Positions 6,349 through 16,041 of a stretch of 50,238 bases of DNA are shown one piece after another. A program made the translations under genes and the position numbers. How positions within the stretch are numbered: position 1 is the first letter of the stretch; the number at the start of each line of letters is the position of its first letter. A model generated the notes under the pieces. The model ran no database searches. It worked only from the letters and a program-made list of their open reading frames with translations, and was not told the DNA's origin. Source of the stretch: an uncultured Prevotellaceae bacterium (GTDB lineage: Bacteria; Bacteroidota; Bacteroidia; Bacteroidales; Bacteroidaceae); NCBI GenBank assembly GCA_902780025.1, contig CACZDV010000021.1, positions 1 through 50,238 of the forward strand, written 5' to 3'.

Positions 6349-8898
6349 TCAGCGCGACGGTCCGATATAAGACGGCTGCAGTCCGCCCCAATCGATAATG
6401 ATACGCTGTATCATCTGCCCCGAGTCACCTTGAATGCGCAGATTATTTATCTCACGGTGCTTGTCAACGGCGAAGCGCAGACGACAAGAGATGCCATTGC
6501 GCATCACCTGGTCTTTCCATGTACGGTCGTACTCCTTGAATTTATTATCGAAAATCTGGACAGACGAATTGTCTATACTGACGTAGATACGGTTCGTTTT
6601 CCCCTTATAGAGGGACCAGAAGGGCACGGCGTAGATGATAATGTCGACAGAGTCTTGCATGGCCTTGAATTTATATTCGATGGCTTCATGCTTGCCGTCC
6701 TTAGACTCTTTTGATGGGTCGCCAAACTGCAGGACTTGTCCGTCGTAGCCTAAGCCTTTGATAATCCTGACACCCTCCGTCTTGCCATGCTGACGGAAGT
6801 CAGAGGGAATGATAACCTGGCAGTCCTTAGGCTGAATGCCTCTGAGTGGTGCCAGTACTACAGATCGTTCCCCAACACCATCGAAACGCTTTACCTCTGG
6901 CTTCTGATAGTACTGGCAGGTGGGAGTGAAACTGGTAGAGAGTGCCATCATACCATCCCACTTTCCATTAAGTTGCCTGTTGTAACGGCGATTAAGGGCC
7001 TCTATACTGTCGTAAGCCTCTTCCATCTGACGGGCAGCCCAGTTCGCCTCGGCATAGCGGCCCTCAGTGGCTAATTCCTGATTCAACTGTGCCATGAGGA
7101 ACTTGCGATTCATTTGACAGGCACCCTGAACGGAGAACTGTAGCAGTTCGAAGAAGGCAGTAGCCGCCTCTCCACTTACCATTTTCAATCTCTCACTTAT
7201 TACTTCTACTTCGTCGCTAATGCGCTGGTAGTCAGCCAATCGGCGTTGGGCCTCGTCATAATGTTTAAACGAGTACTCCGTAGGCTTCAGCCCCGTATGT
7301 TCCTTGTCATCCCATTCGTAGTCCCAACCCATAAACTCGGGCTTGCGGCTCCATGCTAAGCGGTAATAGTCATCAAGGACAGACTGGAAAGTGGAGAGTG
7401 GAAGACCAAAAGTCTTGGCAAGGAACTCAGCTTGATGACTGTAGGCATCTTCGAAGGTAAAATCATCGTCTTCATCAATGTTCCACGCCATATCGAAGAA
7501 AGTCTGCATGCCCAGTTCCATGGGCTTAATGTCTCCCACATTGAGTAGCCAGTAGCGGTCGGCACCGTTATCGAAAGCCTTGCGCAGTTCCTCATACATC
7601 AGCACAGGCGGTGTAGTGTTGAGCCACAAATAATCGTGTGGTGCTCCTAAATAGGAAAGGTGGTAGTAGACGCCAGCCCTACCCGACCGTTTCTGCTCCT
7701 CAGGATTCGATACACGTTTCATATAGCCGTAGTTATCGTCTACCCAAACCAACGTAATATCGTCAGGCACACGAAGGCCGTTCTCATAGATGTCCATCGT
7801 CTCTTTGTAGGGGACAAAGATTTGGGGAACTTCGTGGGCAGGCTGCAAAGTACAATGCTTTTCAAGCAGTTCGCGCTGTTCTTTGATGACCTTCTCAATC
7901 AGTGGTACGCGCTCCTCCATAGGAAGACTGCCGCGCAGACCTTCATCATGGACGCCACGCATAGCCACAGTATAGATATTCTCGTATTGAGCGGCTTCGC
8001 TGAGACGATTGTTCCATTTCTTATAGATGGTCTCGCGGTTGGTCTTGTAGTTCCATTCACCATCGCGTCCTGAATCCCATTCGCTCTTAGCGGCATTATT
8101 CAATAGCAGCGGTTCACAATGGGAGGTGGTGATGATGATGCCAAAGGAATCAGCAACGACCTTACTTTCAGGATGGCTGTAAAAAGCCCCCGTACAAGAA
8201 TGCATAGCAGGTGCTAGCATATTGGCCTTCAAACGTAGTAATAACTCGCAGACACGCGCATAGGTGCGAGGGCCTATGTCACCCAACTCTTTCTCATAGT
8301 TCTTCGAAGCCCACGGTTTCAATCCCCAGTCCTCGTCGTTGATAAAGATACCACGATACTTAACTGAAGGCGTATGGGATGTATAATCGGCAGAAACATA
8401 GAGATTGTCACGATGAGGTACAGGTACATCTGCCCACCAGTACCAAGGTGACACACCCATTGCCTCGGACAGCGACAACACGCCGTAGGCCGTTCCGCGA
8501 CGATCACTGCCAACGATGACAAGACGTCCATCCACCACTTTCAACATATACTGCTCCCAGCCCCCACGAATGGCAGACACATCCAACTTCCCACGGGCTA
8601 TTAAACGGTCGATGTAGGAGTTATGACCGATGGTGCCGATAACGACACTCGCCCCTGACGGTTTATTGGTCACCACAGGAAGCACTCCAGTGACACGCTG
8701 CACATCAGTGGCCAGTAGATGGGCTACCTTTCTCACGACAACAGATTCGCCAGATGACACCGACACAGCGGCGGCCTTCCCTCCTTGGACGATGGTGAAG
8801 GCACCCGACTGGGCACTAACCTCAAGTTGATTAACTGCTGACACTACATCGACTGCCAACCACATTACGAAAAGGAAACAATAAAAACGGCTGCTCAT
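6349..8898 (-). CDS. GH115 family xylan/glucuronan alpha-glucuronidase
   Basis: 849 residues with a Sec signal at about 1-21. The order is that of GH115: an N-terminal beta/alpha domain with WEQYMLKVVDGRLVIVGSD, then a TIM-barrel-like catalytic part starting at YRGIFINDEDWGLKPW (about 187) with PAMHSC, TTSHCEPLL and GVHDEGLRG segments, a helical region (about 540-650) and a C-terminal beta-sandwich. GH115 enzymes release (4-O-methyl-)glucuronic acid from xylan or arabinogalactan side chains, acting in the periplasm or at the surface. With the GH2 beta-glucuronidase at 32 kb it points to uronic-acid-bearing plant glycans. Confidence 0.9.
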   Translation of the reverse strand: MSSRFYCFLFVMWLAVDVVSAVNQLEVSAQSGAFTIVQGGKAAAVSVSSGESVVVRKVAHLLATDVQRVTGVLPVVTNKPSGASVVIGTIGHNSYIDRLIARGKLDVSAIRGGWEQYMLKVVDGRLVIVGSDRRGTAYGVLSLSEAMGVSPWYWWADVPVPHRDNLYVSADYTSHTPSVKYRGIFINDEDWGLKPWASKNYEKELGDIGPRTYARVCELLLRLKANMLAPAMHSCTGAFYSHPESKVVADSFGIIITTSHCEPLLLNNAAKSEWDSGRDGEWNYKTNRETIYKKWNNRLSEAAQYENIYTVAMRGVHDEGLRGSLPMEERVPLIEKVIKEQRELLEKHCTLQPAHEVPQIFVPYKETMDIYENGLRVPDDITLVWVDDNYGYMKRVSNPEEQKRSGRAGVYYHLSYLGAPHDYLWLNTTPPVLMYEELRKAFDNGADRYWLLNVGDIKPMELGMQTFFDMAWNIDEDDDFTFEDAYSHQAEFLAKTFGLPLSTFQSVLDDYYRLAWSRKPEFMGWDYEWDDKEHTGLKPTEYSFKHYDEAQRRLADYQRISDEVEVISERLKMVSGEAATAFFELLQFSVQGACQMNRKFLMAQLNQELATEGRYAEANWAARQMEEAYDSIEALNRRYNRQLNGKWDGMMALSTSFTPTCQYYQKPEVKRFDGVGERSVVLAPLRGIQPKDCQVIIPSDFRQHGKTEGVRIIKGLGYDGQVLQFGDPSKESKDGKHEAIEYKFKAMQDSVDIIIYAVPFWSLYKGKTNRIYVSIDNSSVQIFDNKFKEYDRTWKDQVMRNGISCRLRFAVDKHREINNLRIQGDSGQMIQRIIIDWGGLQPSYIGPSR

Positions 8899-8923
8899 AT
8901 TCTTTGAACTAACTAAACTGCTG

Positions 8924-8955
8924 CAAAGTTAGAACAAAAAATATGAACAGCTCAA
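8924..8955 (-). promoter_or_regulatory. Promoter of the GH115 gene
   Basis: TTG (8955-8953), 21 bp, TAACTTTG (8931-8924) on the minus strand; the -7 box ends 25 bp before the start codon. Confidence 0.7.
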
Positions 8956-8986
8956 GGAAAACGTCTCAATCACATACGAAAACGTT

Positions 8987-11900
8987 CTATTTATCCTTAT
9001 GAGATTCAATATATTCTGTCGGTGACAGTCCGAAGTGGGCTTTGAACGCTGTTGAGAAGTGTGCCTGGTCAGCATAACCCACCAAGTCGGCTACTTGTGA
9101 AATGTTCACTTTCTCCTCACGCAACAGTCGCGCCGCCTGCTCCATACGCAGGTTGCGGAGGAACTTTCCTGACGACAGACCAGTAATCTCCTTCATACGG
9201 CGGTGAAGCTGAGCACGGCTGATGCCTACATCACTGGCCAGCATATCGACGCTGTATTCCGGGTTTGACATATTGGCGTTGACGGAACGCATGATACGCT
9301 CCATCAGACTGTCATCATAGCTCTTCACCTCAATGTTCTCCACACGTTCCTCCTGAGCCACGGCTCCACTGAACTTGCCACGCAGACGACGGACGTTATC
9401 AATGAGGTTGTCTATCTGGATGTGAAGTTCCTCCATATTGAAAGGCTTAGCCAGATAGGCATCGGCGCCTAACTTCAGTCCTTCCAGTTTATTCTCTACC
9501 TCAGCCTTCGAGGTCAGCATAATGACTGGCAACTGAGATATCTGCGGGTGTGACTTAATGCGCTTCAGCAAGGTAAGGCCATCCATTTCCTCCATCATCA
9601 CATCGCTGATAACCAGATCGTAACTGCCTGTCAGCAAGGTCTTAAGCGCCTCCTTACCATTGGGTGCATGGTCAAACTTGTAATAACTGCCCAGTTCACC
9701 GATGATGTAGTCGGCAATCTCGCGGTCGTCGTCGACCACCAGCACTTTGAACTGACGGAAAGGCTGACGACCATCCTTGTTAGATGACAATATTTCACGG
9801 GCAGGCGTATCGGTGAGTATTTGTTCAGGAGTAAGGTGCCTGTTACCCTTAGGCAAAGTCACCGTGAAGCAGGCACCCTGAGGCACATCAATACGATTTT
9901 GTGCCTTAATCTGACCGCCATGCATCTGCGTAATGGCGCGGCAGAGGTTAAGTCCGATGCCTGTTCCCTGCATGCCTATATCGCCCGAGTTACGTCCTTG
10001 GTAGAAACGGTCGAAGAGCCGTTCGGGGTTCTCATCCTTAAAACCGATGCCGTTGTCAACGACCTGTATATCCACCGTCTTCTCCGTATCGCGGAGCACC
10101 ACTTTTACCTCACCACCCTCAAAGGTATATTTGAAAGCATTGGACAACAGGTTAGAGATGACCTTATCAAAGTTGATGCGGTCGACCCAAGCCATCACGT
10201 GGTCTTTCTCATGCTCGAAGGTGAAGGTGATGTTACGCTGCTCAGCGCTGAACTGGTAAAGCTTACAGATACCACTGATGAAGTCCACCAGGTTGGTCTC
10301 CCGACAGTGCAGCTGCATTTGGTTCTTGTCGATGCGCCGCTCATCGAGTATCTGGTTCACAATTTGCATCAGGCGTTGAGCGTTGCGGTCTATCGTGTCG
10401 ATATAGCCTTTGCCTTCATTCTCGCCGACAAGGTCCTTCAACTTGGCCAGCGGTCCCATGATGAGCGTCAGCGGCGATCGGATGTCGTGGGTGGCATTGA
10501 TGAGGAACTTCATCTTCTCTTCAGCCAGCTGCCGCTTGGTACGGCGGCGCCAAGCCCAACCTGACCAGATGATGATACCCAGCAATGCAATAATATATAT
10601 AAGGTATGCCCATGTAGACAGATACCAGGGAGGTGTCACGGTTACAGTAATGACGGTAGGCTTGGAATAGACATCTGCAGAGAGTGCGCGAACCTCAATG
10701 TTATACGTACCAGGCTGCAGGTGGCTCAGTTGGATGGAGTTCTGTCCCTCAGGAGCCTGAATCCACTTGCCATTGTTGATGCGGTACTCATAGATAATGC
10801 TGCTGGGATTGTTGAAGTCGAGCAAGGAGAACTCCAGTGAAATTCCTGTGTCCAGATAGGAAACACGATAATGGTTCTGCTCAGACAAGCGGTTGGTGCT
10901 ATTGCCTGCAATATAGAAGCCCGTCATCTTGACATCAGGCAGCTCCTTGTGACTACCTGTCACCTTCGAAGGCAGGAACACCGTCAGACCGTCGTTGTTA
11001 GCTAAATACACCATATCGTCAGCCGTATGCATTCCCACGCAGTTGATATACTCCTTGGCCGTCAGACCATTGCCACTGACATGGCCGATGAACTTCTTCT
11101 TCTTGACGTCATACTGCCAGATGCCCATAGACGTAGAGCACCAGATGTCGCCATCGGCAGCCTCGACGATGTAGCCAACCACCTTGTCGGCAAGGACGCC
11201 ATCATCATCGAAGGGAACGGCCTCGTCAGCTCCGGCAGCATAGCGGTATAGTCCCTGGTCAGTGCCGATGAGTATCTCACCCTTGCGTGTCTCACAGAGC
11301 GAGTAGCACATCCTGCCGTCCAACTGTTTCTCCCATCCATAGGGATGGAAACTGTCGTCCTTCGGATCGTAGGCACAGACACCTGACGAAGTGGCCAGCC
11401 ACAAACGGCCGTTATGGTCGAACATCATGGCCAGTATCCAGTTGTTCCACAGCTTTCCCTTGACAGGATTCTCGTCTGTAGAAAGGTACTTGCGCACTTC
11501 GTGAGTCAACGTGTTGTAAATACAGAATCCGCGAGAATAGGTTGAGATATACAGATTGCCGTCGCCGTTGTCAATCATGTCGTTCAGTTTCTCACAAACC
11601 AATGAGATATGACGCTCTGAACGTCCTGTCAACGGGTCGTAGGCGTACAAAGCCTCGTCAGTACCAATCCAGTAGTTCTTGTGCTTGTCACGATAGATGA
11701 ACTCGGCAGCCGTAGGGGCTGACGGATGGGCAACGATACGTCCGTGATTGTCAAAACCATAGACACCATTACCCTGAAGTGTACACCACGTCATCCCCTG
11801 ATTGCCCTCACAGACGGAGGTAATGGTAGAGCTGACGCTGTAACGCTGAGCCAAGAAACTCCATGACGAGAACTGCGGCTGCAAGCGGGGAAGCATCACC

Positions 11901-12841
11901 AGTCCCTTCGACTGACACCCCAGCCAGATATTCCCCAGACGGTCTTCCTGGATAGCCATGATTTTGGCCGTGTTCAGGTCGATACCTTGCAGACTGCACT
12001 CCACGCGATTCAGTGTCCTGCTGCCTTTCGACAGCTTGAAGAGTCCGTCGCCTCGGGTGCCGATGTAGAGATTGTCATCACGGTCCAGATAAGCGCTGCA
12101 CATCACGACATCCTTGCCGGCAAAGGCTGACATATCGATATTCGCCAGCGAGAGTTCACCGTTGCGATAGCTGTAGATGCCATGCAGACAGATGATCAGG
12201 ATCTCGTCGCCGACCTCGACCAACTTCACCACCATACCCTTTTCAACGAACAACTGATGAACCTCGCCGTGTTCCATGAACGTCACCTCTTCGCCGTAGC
12301 CGCACTTCCAGAAACGTCCCTTGCTATCCTCCATCATCTGGTTGAAATACCATTTACCACCGCTGGAGGAGTAGCCGTCTGGTATCTTCTGAAGTGAGTC
12401 GCCTGTTAGCAGGTGGAGTCCGCGGCCTGAGGTACCTACCAGGAAATCACCGTTACGACGTTCCATCATGCTGATAACACGGGGCGTCTCATTGTTGGAA
12501 AAGGGATATTCGACAAAGCGCCCTGAACCATAGTCAAAGCGGGAAAGTCCCAAACGGGTACCAACCCACAATCGCCCTTGGCTGTCGTTGTAGAGTTTGA
12601 CCACTATATTGCTGTTCAGCGTGGACTCGTTGCCCGACTGGTGCAGGTAGGTCGTGAAGCGATAGCCATCGAACTTGTTCAGTCCGTTCTCGGTAGCTAT
12701 CCAAATATATCCGAACTTGTCCTGACATACATCATTGATGAGACCGCTTGAGAAGCGCTCCGAAGGATAGTACTGGCCTGTCTGACCATAAGTCAGGGCG
12801 ACTACTGTAAGAAGGACTGACAACAATAGATTCCGCTTCAT
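8987..12841 (-). CDS. Hybrid two-component system sensor/regulator (HTCS)
   Basis: 1284 residues from the ATG at 12841, which begins a Sec signal; an upstream in-frame ATG at 12889 lies inside leuB and is rejected. Domains in order: a periplasmic double beta-propeller (about 20-640) with repeated FGYIWIAT / GRLWVGT blades, a Y_Y_Y domain (about 645-725), a membrane helix (about 735-757), a HisKA domain with phospho-accepting His near 784, a HATPase with NAFKY and GTGIGL boxes, a receiver with Asp near 1080 (LVISDVMM), and a C-terminal AraC helix-turn-helix (about 1170-1284). Such proteins sense an oligosaccharide in the periplasm and switch on a glycan locus. The gene follows leuB by 20 bp with no visible promoter between. 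Confidence 0.95.
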   Translation of the reverse strand: MKRNLLLSVLLTVVALTYGQTGQYYPSERFSSGLINDVCQDKFGYIWIATENGLNKFDGYRFTTYLHQSGNESTLNSNIVVKLYNDSQGRLWVGTRLGLSRFDYGSGRFVEYPFSNNETPRVISMMERRNGDFLVGTSGRGLHLLTGDSLQKIPDGYSSSGGKWYFNQMMEDSKGRFWKCGYGEEVTFMEHGEVHQLFVEKGMVVKLVEVGDEILIICLHGIYSYRNGELSLANIDMSAFAGKDVVMCSAYLDRDDNLYIGTRGDGLFKLSKGSRTLNRVECSLQGIDLNTAKIMAIQEDRLGNIWLGCQSKGLVMLPRLQPQFSSWSFLAQRYSVSSTITSVCEGNQGMTWCTLQGNGVYGFDNHGRIVAHPSAPTAAEFIYRDKHKNYWIGTDEALYAYDPLTGRSERHISLVCEKLNDMIDNGDGNLYISTYSRGFCIYNTLTHEVRKYLSTDENPVKGKLWNNWILAMMFDHNGRLWLATSSGVCAYDPKDDSFHPYGWEKQLDGRMCYSLCETRKGEILIGTDQGLYRYAAGADEAVPFDDDGVLADKVVGYIVEAADGDIWCSTSMGIWQYDVKKKKFIGHVSGNGLTAKEYINCVGMHTADDMVYLANNDGLTVFLPSKVTGSHKELPDVKMTGFYIAGNSTNRLSEQNHYRVSYLDTGISLEFSLLDFNNPSSIIYEYRINNGKWIQAPEGQNSIQLSHLQPGTYNIEVRALSADVYSKPTVITVTVTPPWYLSTWAYLIYIIALLGIIIWSGWAWRRRTKRQLAEEKMKFLINATHDIRSPLTLIMGPLAKLKDLVGENEGKGYIDTIDRNAQRLMQIVNQILDERRIDKNQMQLHCRETNLVDFISGICKLYQFSAEQRNITFTFEHEKDHVMAWVDRINFDKVISNLLSNAFKYTFEGGEVKVVLRDTEKTVDIQVVDNGIGFKDENPERLFDRFYQGRNSGDIGMQGTGIGLNLCRAITQMHGGQIKAQNRIDVPQGACFTVTLPKGNRHLTPEQILTDTPAREILSSNKDGRQPFRQFKVLVVDDDREIADYIIGELGSYYKFDHAPNGKEALKTLLTGSYDLVISDVMMEEMDGLTLLKRIKSHPQISQLPVIMLTSKAEVENKLEGLKLGADAYLAKPFNMEELHIQIDNLIDNVRRLRGKFSGAVAQEERVENIEVKSYDDSLMERIMRSVNANMSNPEYSVDMLASDVGISRAQLHRRMKEITGLSSGKFLRNLRMEQAARLLREEKVNISQVADLVGYADQAHFSTAFKAHFGLSPTEYIESHKDK

Positions 12842-12861
12842 AACTGCAGGGTTTTTGTTTA

Positions 12862-13920
12862 TTAGTTCTTGATGTAATTGACAATCCACTGCCCTACTTC
12901 AGCAGTACCATACTGAGGACTGCCTTCCACCTGAATCTCAGGGGTACGTACATGGGCATCGAGCGAGGCATTGACGGCATCGCGGACGATACGACCTTCA
13001 CGCTCCAGTCCGAAGTGCTCCAGCAACATAGCGGCAGAGAGAATCTGTGCCAGCGGATTGGCCAGGTTCTGACCAGCAGCCTGGGGCCAAGAGCCGTGAA
13101 CGGGTTCAAAGAGCGGTGTATGCTCACCCAACGACGATGAAGGCTGTAGGCCCATCGAGCCCGTGATGCACGACGTCTCGTCAGTCAGGATATCGCCGAA
13201 GGTATTCTCCGTTACAATGACATCAAAGAAGCGCGGCTCGGTGAGTACGCGCATCGAGGCATTGTCGATGAACATATAGTCGGTCTTGACCTCTGGATAC
13301 TGTGATTCCATCTCCTTGGCCACCTGGCGCCACAGACGACTGGAAGCCAGCACGTTGGCCTTATCGACAACAGTCAGGTGGCGGCGGCGCGTCATCGCCA
13401 TCTCAAAGGCGACCTTCAGGATACGCTCAATTTCCGGACGGGTGTAGATGTTGGTATCATAAGCCTTGTCGTTATCCTGATACTTCTCGCCGAAGTACAT
13501 GCCGCCTGTCAACTCGCGGATGACAACGAAATCGGCACCACGCAGCAGTTCTTCCTTCAGAGGCGACTTGTGGAGCAAGCAGTCGAAGGTGGCCACAGGA
13601 CGAACGTTGGCATAGAGTCCTAACTTCTTACGCATCGCCAGCAAGCCCGTCTCAGGACGTACCTTCAGCGTGGGGTCATTGTCGTACTTCAGGTCGCCGA
13701 CGGCAGCAAAGAGGACGGCGTCAGCCCGCATACAGGCATCGTGGGTGGCTTCAGGATAGGGGTCGCCGACGGCCTCAATGGCACAGGCTCCCACCAGCGC
13801 CTCTTCATAGACGAACTCGTGTCCGCACTTCGCGGCAATGGCATCCATCACGGCCACACCTTGTTTCATGATCTCCGGACCGATACCGTCGCCCGGCAAT
13901 ATGGCTATTCTCAGTTTCAT
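12862..13920 (-). CDS. leuB: 3-isopropylmalate dehydrogenase
   Basis: 352 residues, normal length. It oxidises and decarboxylates 3-isopropylmalate to 2-oxoisocaproate with NAD. Visible hallmarks are the N-terminal [10 protein letters not shown], the substrate arginines in [21 protein letters not shown], the VVDKANVL segment and the metal-binding [10 protein letters not shown] motif near the C-terminal third. The start overlaps the end of the upstream gene by 4 bp (ATGA), so translation is coupled. It is the last biosynthetic gene of the leu operon; no terminator is visible before the HTCS gene. Confidence 0.95.
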   Translation of the reverse strand: MKLRIAILPGDGIGPEIMKQGVAVMDAIAAKCGHEFVYEEALVGACAIEAVGDPYPEATHDACMRADAVLFAAVGDLKYDNDPTLKVRPETGLLAMRKKLGLYANVRPVATFDCLLHKSPLKEELLRGADFVVIRELTGGMYFGEKYQDNDKAYDTNIYTRPEIERILKVAFEMAMTRRRHLTVVDKANVLASSRLWRQVAKEMESQYPEVKTDYMFIDNASMRVLTEPRFFDVIVTENTFGDILTDETSCITGSMGLQPSSSLGEHTPLFEPVHGSWPQAAGQNLANPLAQILSAAMLLEHFGLEREGRIVRDAVNASLDAHVRTPEIQVEGSPQYGTAEVGQWIVNYIKN

Positions 13921-15458
13921 AACTTGTTGTTGATTTCGTTTTCAATAATGTTCAGCATTTTAAAGGTGGCCTTGATGGCAGCTTCCGTCTGGTCGGCATC
14001 CAGGCCGCGGGTGCGAAGCAGCCGACCGTTGTCGTCCCAGGTGATGACGGTCTGCACCAACGCATCAGTACGACCGCCGGGGGGGATGGTGACGGCGTAG
14101 TTGGCCAGGATGGGGAACGTGCGGTCGAGATACTTCTTATAGATGAAGCGCAACGACTTGACGAAGGCGTCATACTGACCGTCGCCCGTTGCTGAGGCCT
14201 CGTACTGCTGACCGTTGATTTCCACTTTGATGTTTGCCCCAGGCTTCAGTCCGTAAGCCGTTGATACCACGTAACTTACCAACTTCACCTTATCGTCGGG
14301 CGTATCGTGCTTCAGTACGTCGCTGACGATGTAGGGCAGGTCTTCCTGTGTCACGAGTTCCTTCTTGTCGCCCAGCTCCGTGATGCGTTCCGTCACGCGC
14401 CGCTGCTGCTCAGGCGTCAGTTCCAATCCAAGCTCTTCGAGGTTCTTGGCAATGTTGGCCTTGCCACTGGTCTTGCCCAGGGCGTATTCCCGTTTGCGTC
14501 CGAAGCGCTCAGGCACCAGGTCGTTCTGATAGAGGCGGTCTTTCTTGTCGCCGTCGGCATGAATACCAGCCACCTGCGTGAAGACGTTGTCGCCGATGAT
14601 GGGCTGGTTGGGGGCAACGGCAATGCCGCTGTAGCTCTCCACCATCCGGCTGATGGCGTTGAGCTTGTCCTCGACAATGCTGGTAAAGGCGTGGAACTGG
14701 TCTTTCAGGATGACCTGCACACTCGACAACGGGGCATTACCACACCGCTCGCCAAGTCCGTTGACGGTGACGTGCAATCCGCGGGCACCGCTATAGACGG
14801 CTGCCAGCGAGTTCGACACAGCCAGGTCGTAGTCGTTGTGGGCGTGGAAGTCGAAATGGGTGTCAGGATAGCGTTTCAGCATCTTGCGAAAATAGTCGAT
14901 GACCTGCAGGGGGTTCATGATGCCTAACGTGTCAGGCAGCATGAAACGACGTATGCCGCTGTCCACCAATTCATCCATCAGCTGATAGACATACTCAGGG
15001 GAATCTTTCATGCCGTTCGACCAGTCCTCCAAATAGAGGTTCACGGTGATGCCCTGCTGACGGGCGTAGGCCACCGACTGACGGATATCGCTGATATGCT
15101 CCTCAGGCGTCTTGCCCAACTGCTGCTGACAATGCTTCAGCGAGCCCTTGGCCAGCAGGTTGATGACCTTACAGCCGCAGTCGGCAATCCAGTCAATGCT
15201 CTTGTTGCCGTCCACGAAGCCGAGCACCTCGACCCGCTCCAGACAGCCTATCTGCTGGGCATAGCGGCAAATCATCCTCACACCGTCCTTCTCGCCGTCG
15301 CTCACCCGTGCCGACCCCACCTCAATGCGGTCCACATTGAGGTCGTGCAGCAGCATGCGGGCTATCATCAGCTTCTCGTGCGGCAGGAACGACACGCCGT
15401 TGGTCTGCTCGCCGTCGCGCAGCGTGGAGTCTAATATCTCAACAAACTTTGTTTCCAT
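13917..15458 (-). CDS. cimA: Citramalate synthase-like / second isopropylmalate synthase homologue
   Basis: 513 residues. The HMGL-like barrel begins with DSTLRDGEQ (10-18) and has the HAHNDYD metal motif near residue 203; a LeuA-type C-terminal allosteric domain follows (about 370-513). It would condense acetyl-CoA with pyruvate (citramalate, isoleucine route) or another 2-oxo acid. The operon already has a clear leuA, and the N-terminal segment ([21 protein letters not shown]) resembles the citramalate synthase branch, so cimA is the better guess; homocitrate-like activity cannot be excluded. It overlaps leuD by 20 bp and leuB by 4 bp. The leader peptide's mixed Leu and Ile codons fit an enzyme serving both pathways. 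Confidence 0.75.
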   Translation of the reverse strand: METKFVEILDSTLRDGEQTNGVSFLPHEKLMIARMLLHDLNVDRIEVGSARVSDGEKDGVRMICRYAQQIGCLERVEVLGFVDGNKSIDWIADCGCKVINLLAKGSLKHCQQQLGKTPEEHISDIRQSVAYARQQGITVNLYLEDWSNGMKDSPEYVYQLMDELVDSGIRRFMLPDTLGIMNPLQVIDYFRKMLKRYPDTHFDFHAHNDYDLAVSNSLAAVYSGARGLHVTVNGLGERCGNAPLSSVQVILKDQFHAFTSIVEDKLNAISRMVESYSGIAVAPNQPIIGDNVFTQVAGIHADGDKKDRLYQNDLVPERFGRKREYALGKTSGKANIAKNLEELGLELTPEQQRRVTERITELGDKKELVTQEDLPYIVSDVLKHDTPDDKVKLVSYVVSTAYGLKPGANIKVEINGQQYEASATGDGQYDAFVKSLRFIYKKYLDRTFPILANYAVTIPPGGRTDALVQTVITWDDNGRLLRTRGLDADQTEAAIKATFKMLNIIENEINNKL

Positions 15459-16041
15459 GTTCCCATTGTTCGGTTTTGTCCTGGTTCTGCATCAGGAAGT
15501 CAATATCGTCAAGCCCGTTCATCAGGCAATGCTTCTTGTAGCCGTTGATGTCGAAGTGCTCGCTGTGGCCCGTGGCGAGGTTGGTGACCGTCTGGTTGGG
15601 CAGGTCAACCCTGACCTCGGCCTTTGGGTCGCTTTGGATGGTCGCAAACAATTCCTGCAAGAACGGCTCGCTGACCTGCACGGGCAGCACGAAGTTGTTC
15701 AGTTCGTTGTTCTTGTGGATGTCGGCAAAGAACGACGAGATGACCACGCGGAAGCCGTAGCCCGCGATAGCCCACGCAGCATGCTCGCGGCTGGAGCCTG
15801 AGCCGAAGTTCTTGCCGGCCACGAGGATGCAGCCTGAGTATTGGGGGTTGTTGAGGACGAAATCCTCAACCACGGTGCCGTCGGCCCTGTAGCGCCAGTC
15901 GCGAAACAGGTTGTCGCCAAAGAAGCGTTCCTCGCGGGTGGTGGCCTTCAGGAATCGGGCGGGTATTATCTGGTCGGTGTCCACATTCTCTATCGGAAGG
16001 GGCACGCACGTACTGGTTATTACATTGAATTTCTGTTTCAT
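15439..16041 (-). CDS. leuD: 3-isopropylmalate dehydratase, small subunit
   Basis: 200 residues, the usual length. It forms the swivelling small subunit that completes the aconitase-type active site with LeuC, isomerising 2- to 3-isopropylmalate. The motifs [14 protein letters not shown] (19-32) and [16 protein letters not shown] (about 75-90) are those of the family. Start overlaps the leuC stop by 4 bp; its end overlaps the next gene by 20 bp. Confidence 0.95.
   Translation of the reverse strand: MKQKFNVITSTCVPLPIENVDTDQIIPARFLKATTREERFFGDNLFRDWRYRADGTVVEDFVLNNPQYSGCILVAGKNFGSGSSREHAAWAIAGYGFRVVISSFFADIHKNNELNNFVLPVQVSEPFLQELFATIQSDPKAEVRVDLPNQTVTNLATGHSEHFDINGYKKHCLMNGLDDIDFLMQNQDKTEQWEHGNKVC

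Noticed and set aside
9821-10564. Plus-strand frame of 247 codons
   Set aside because: Shadow of the histidine kinase part of the HTCS gene.
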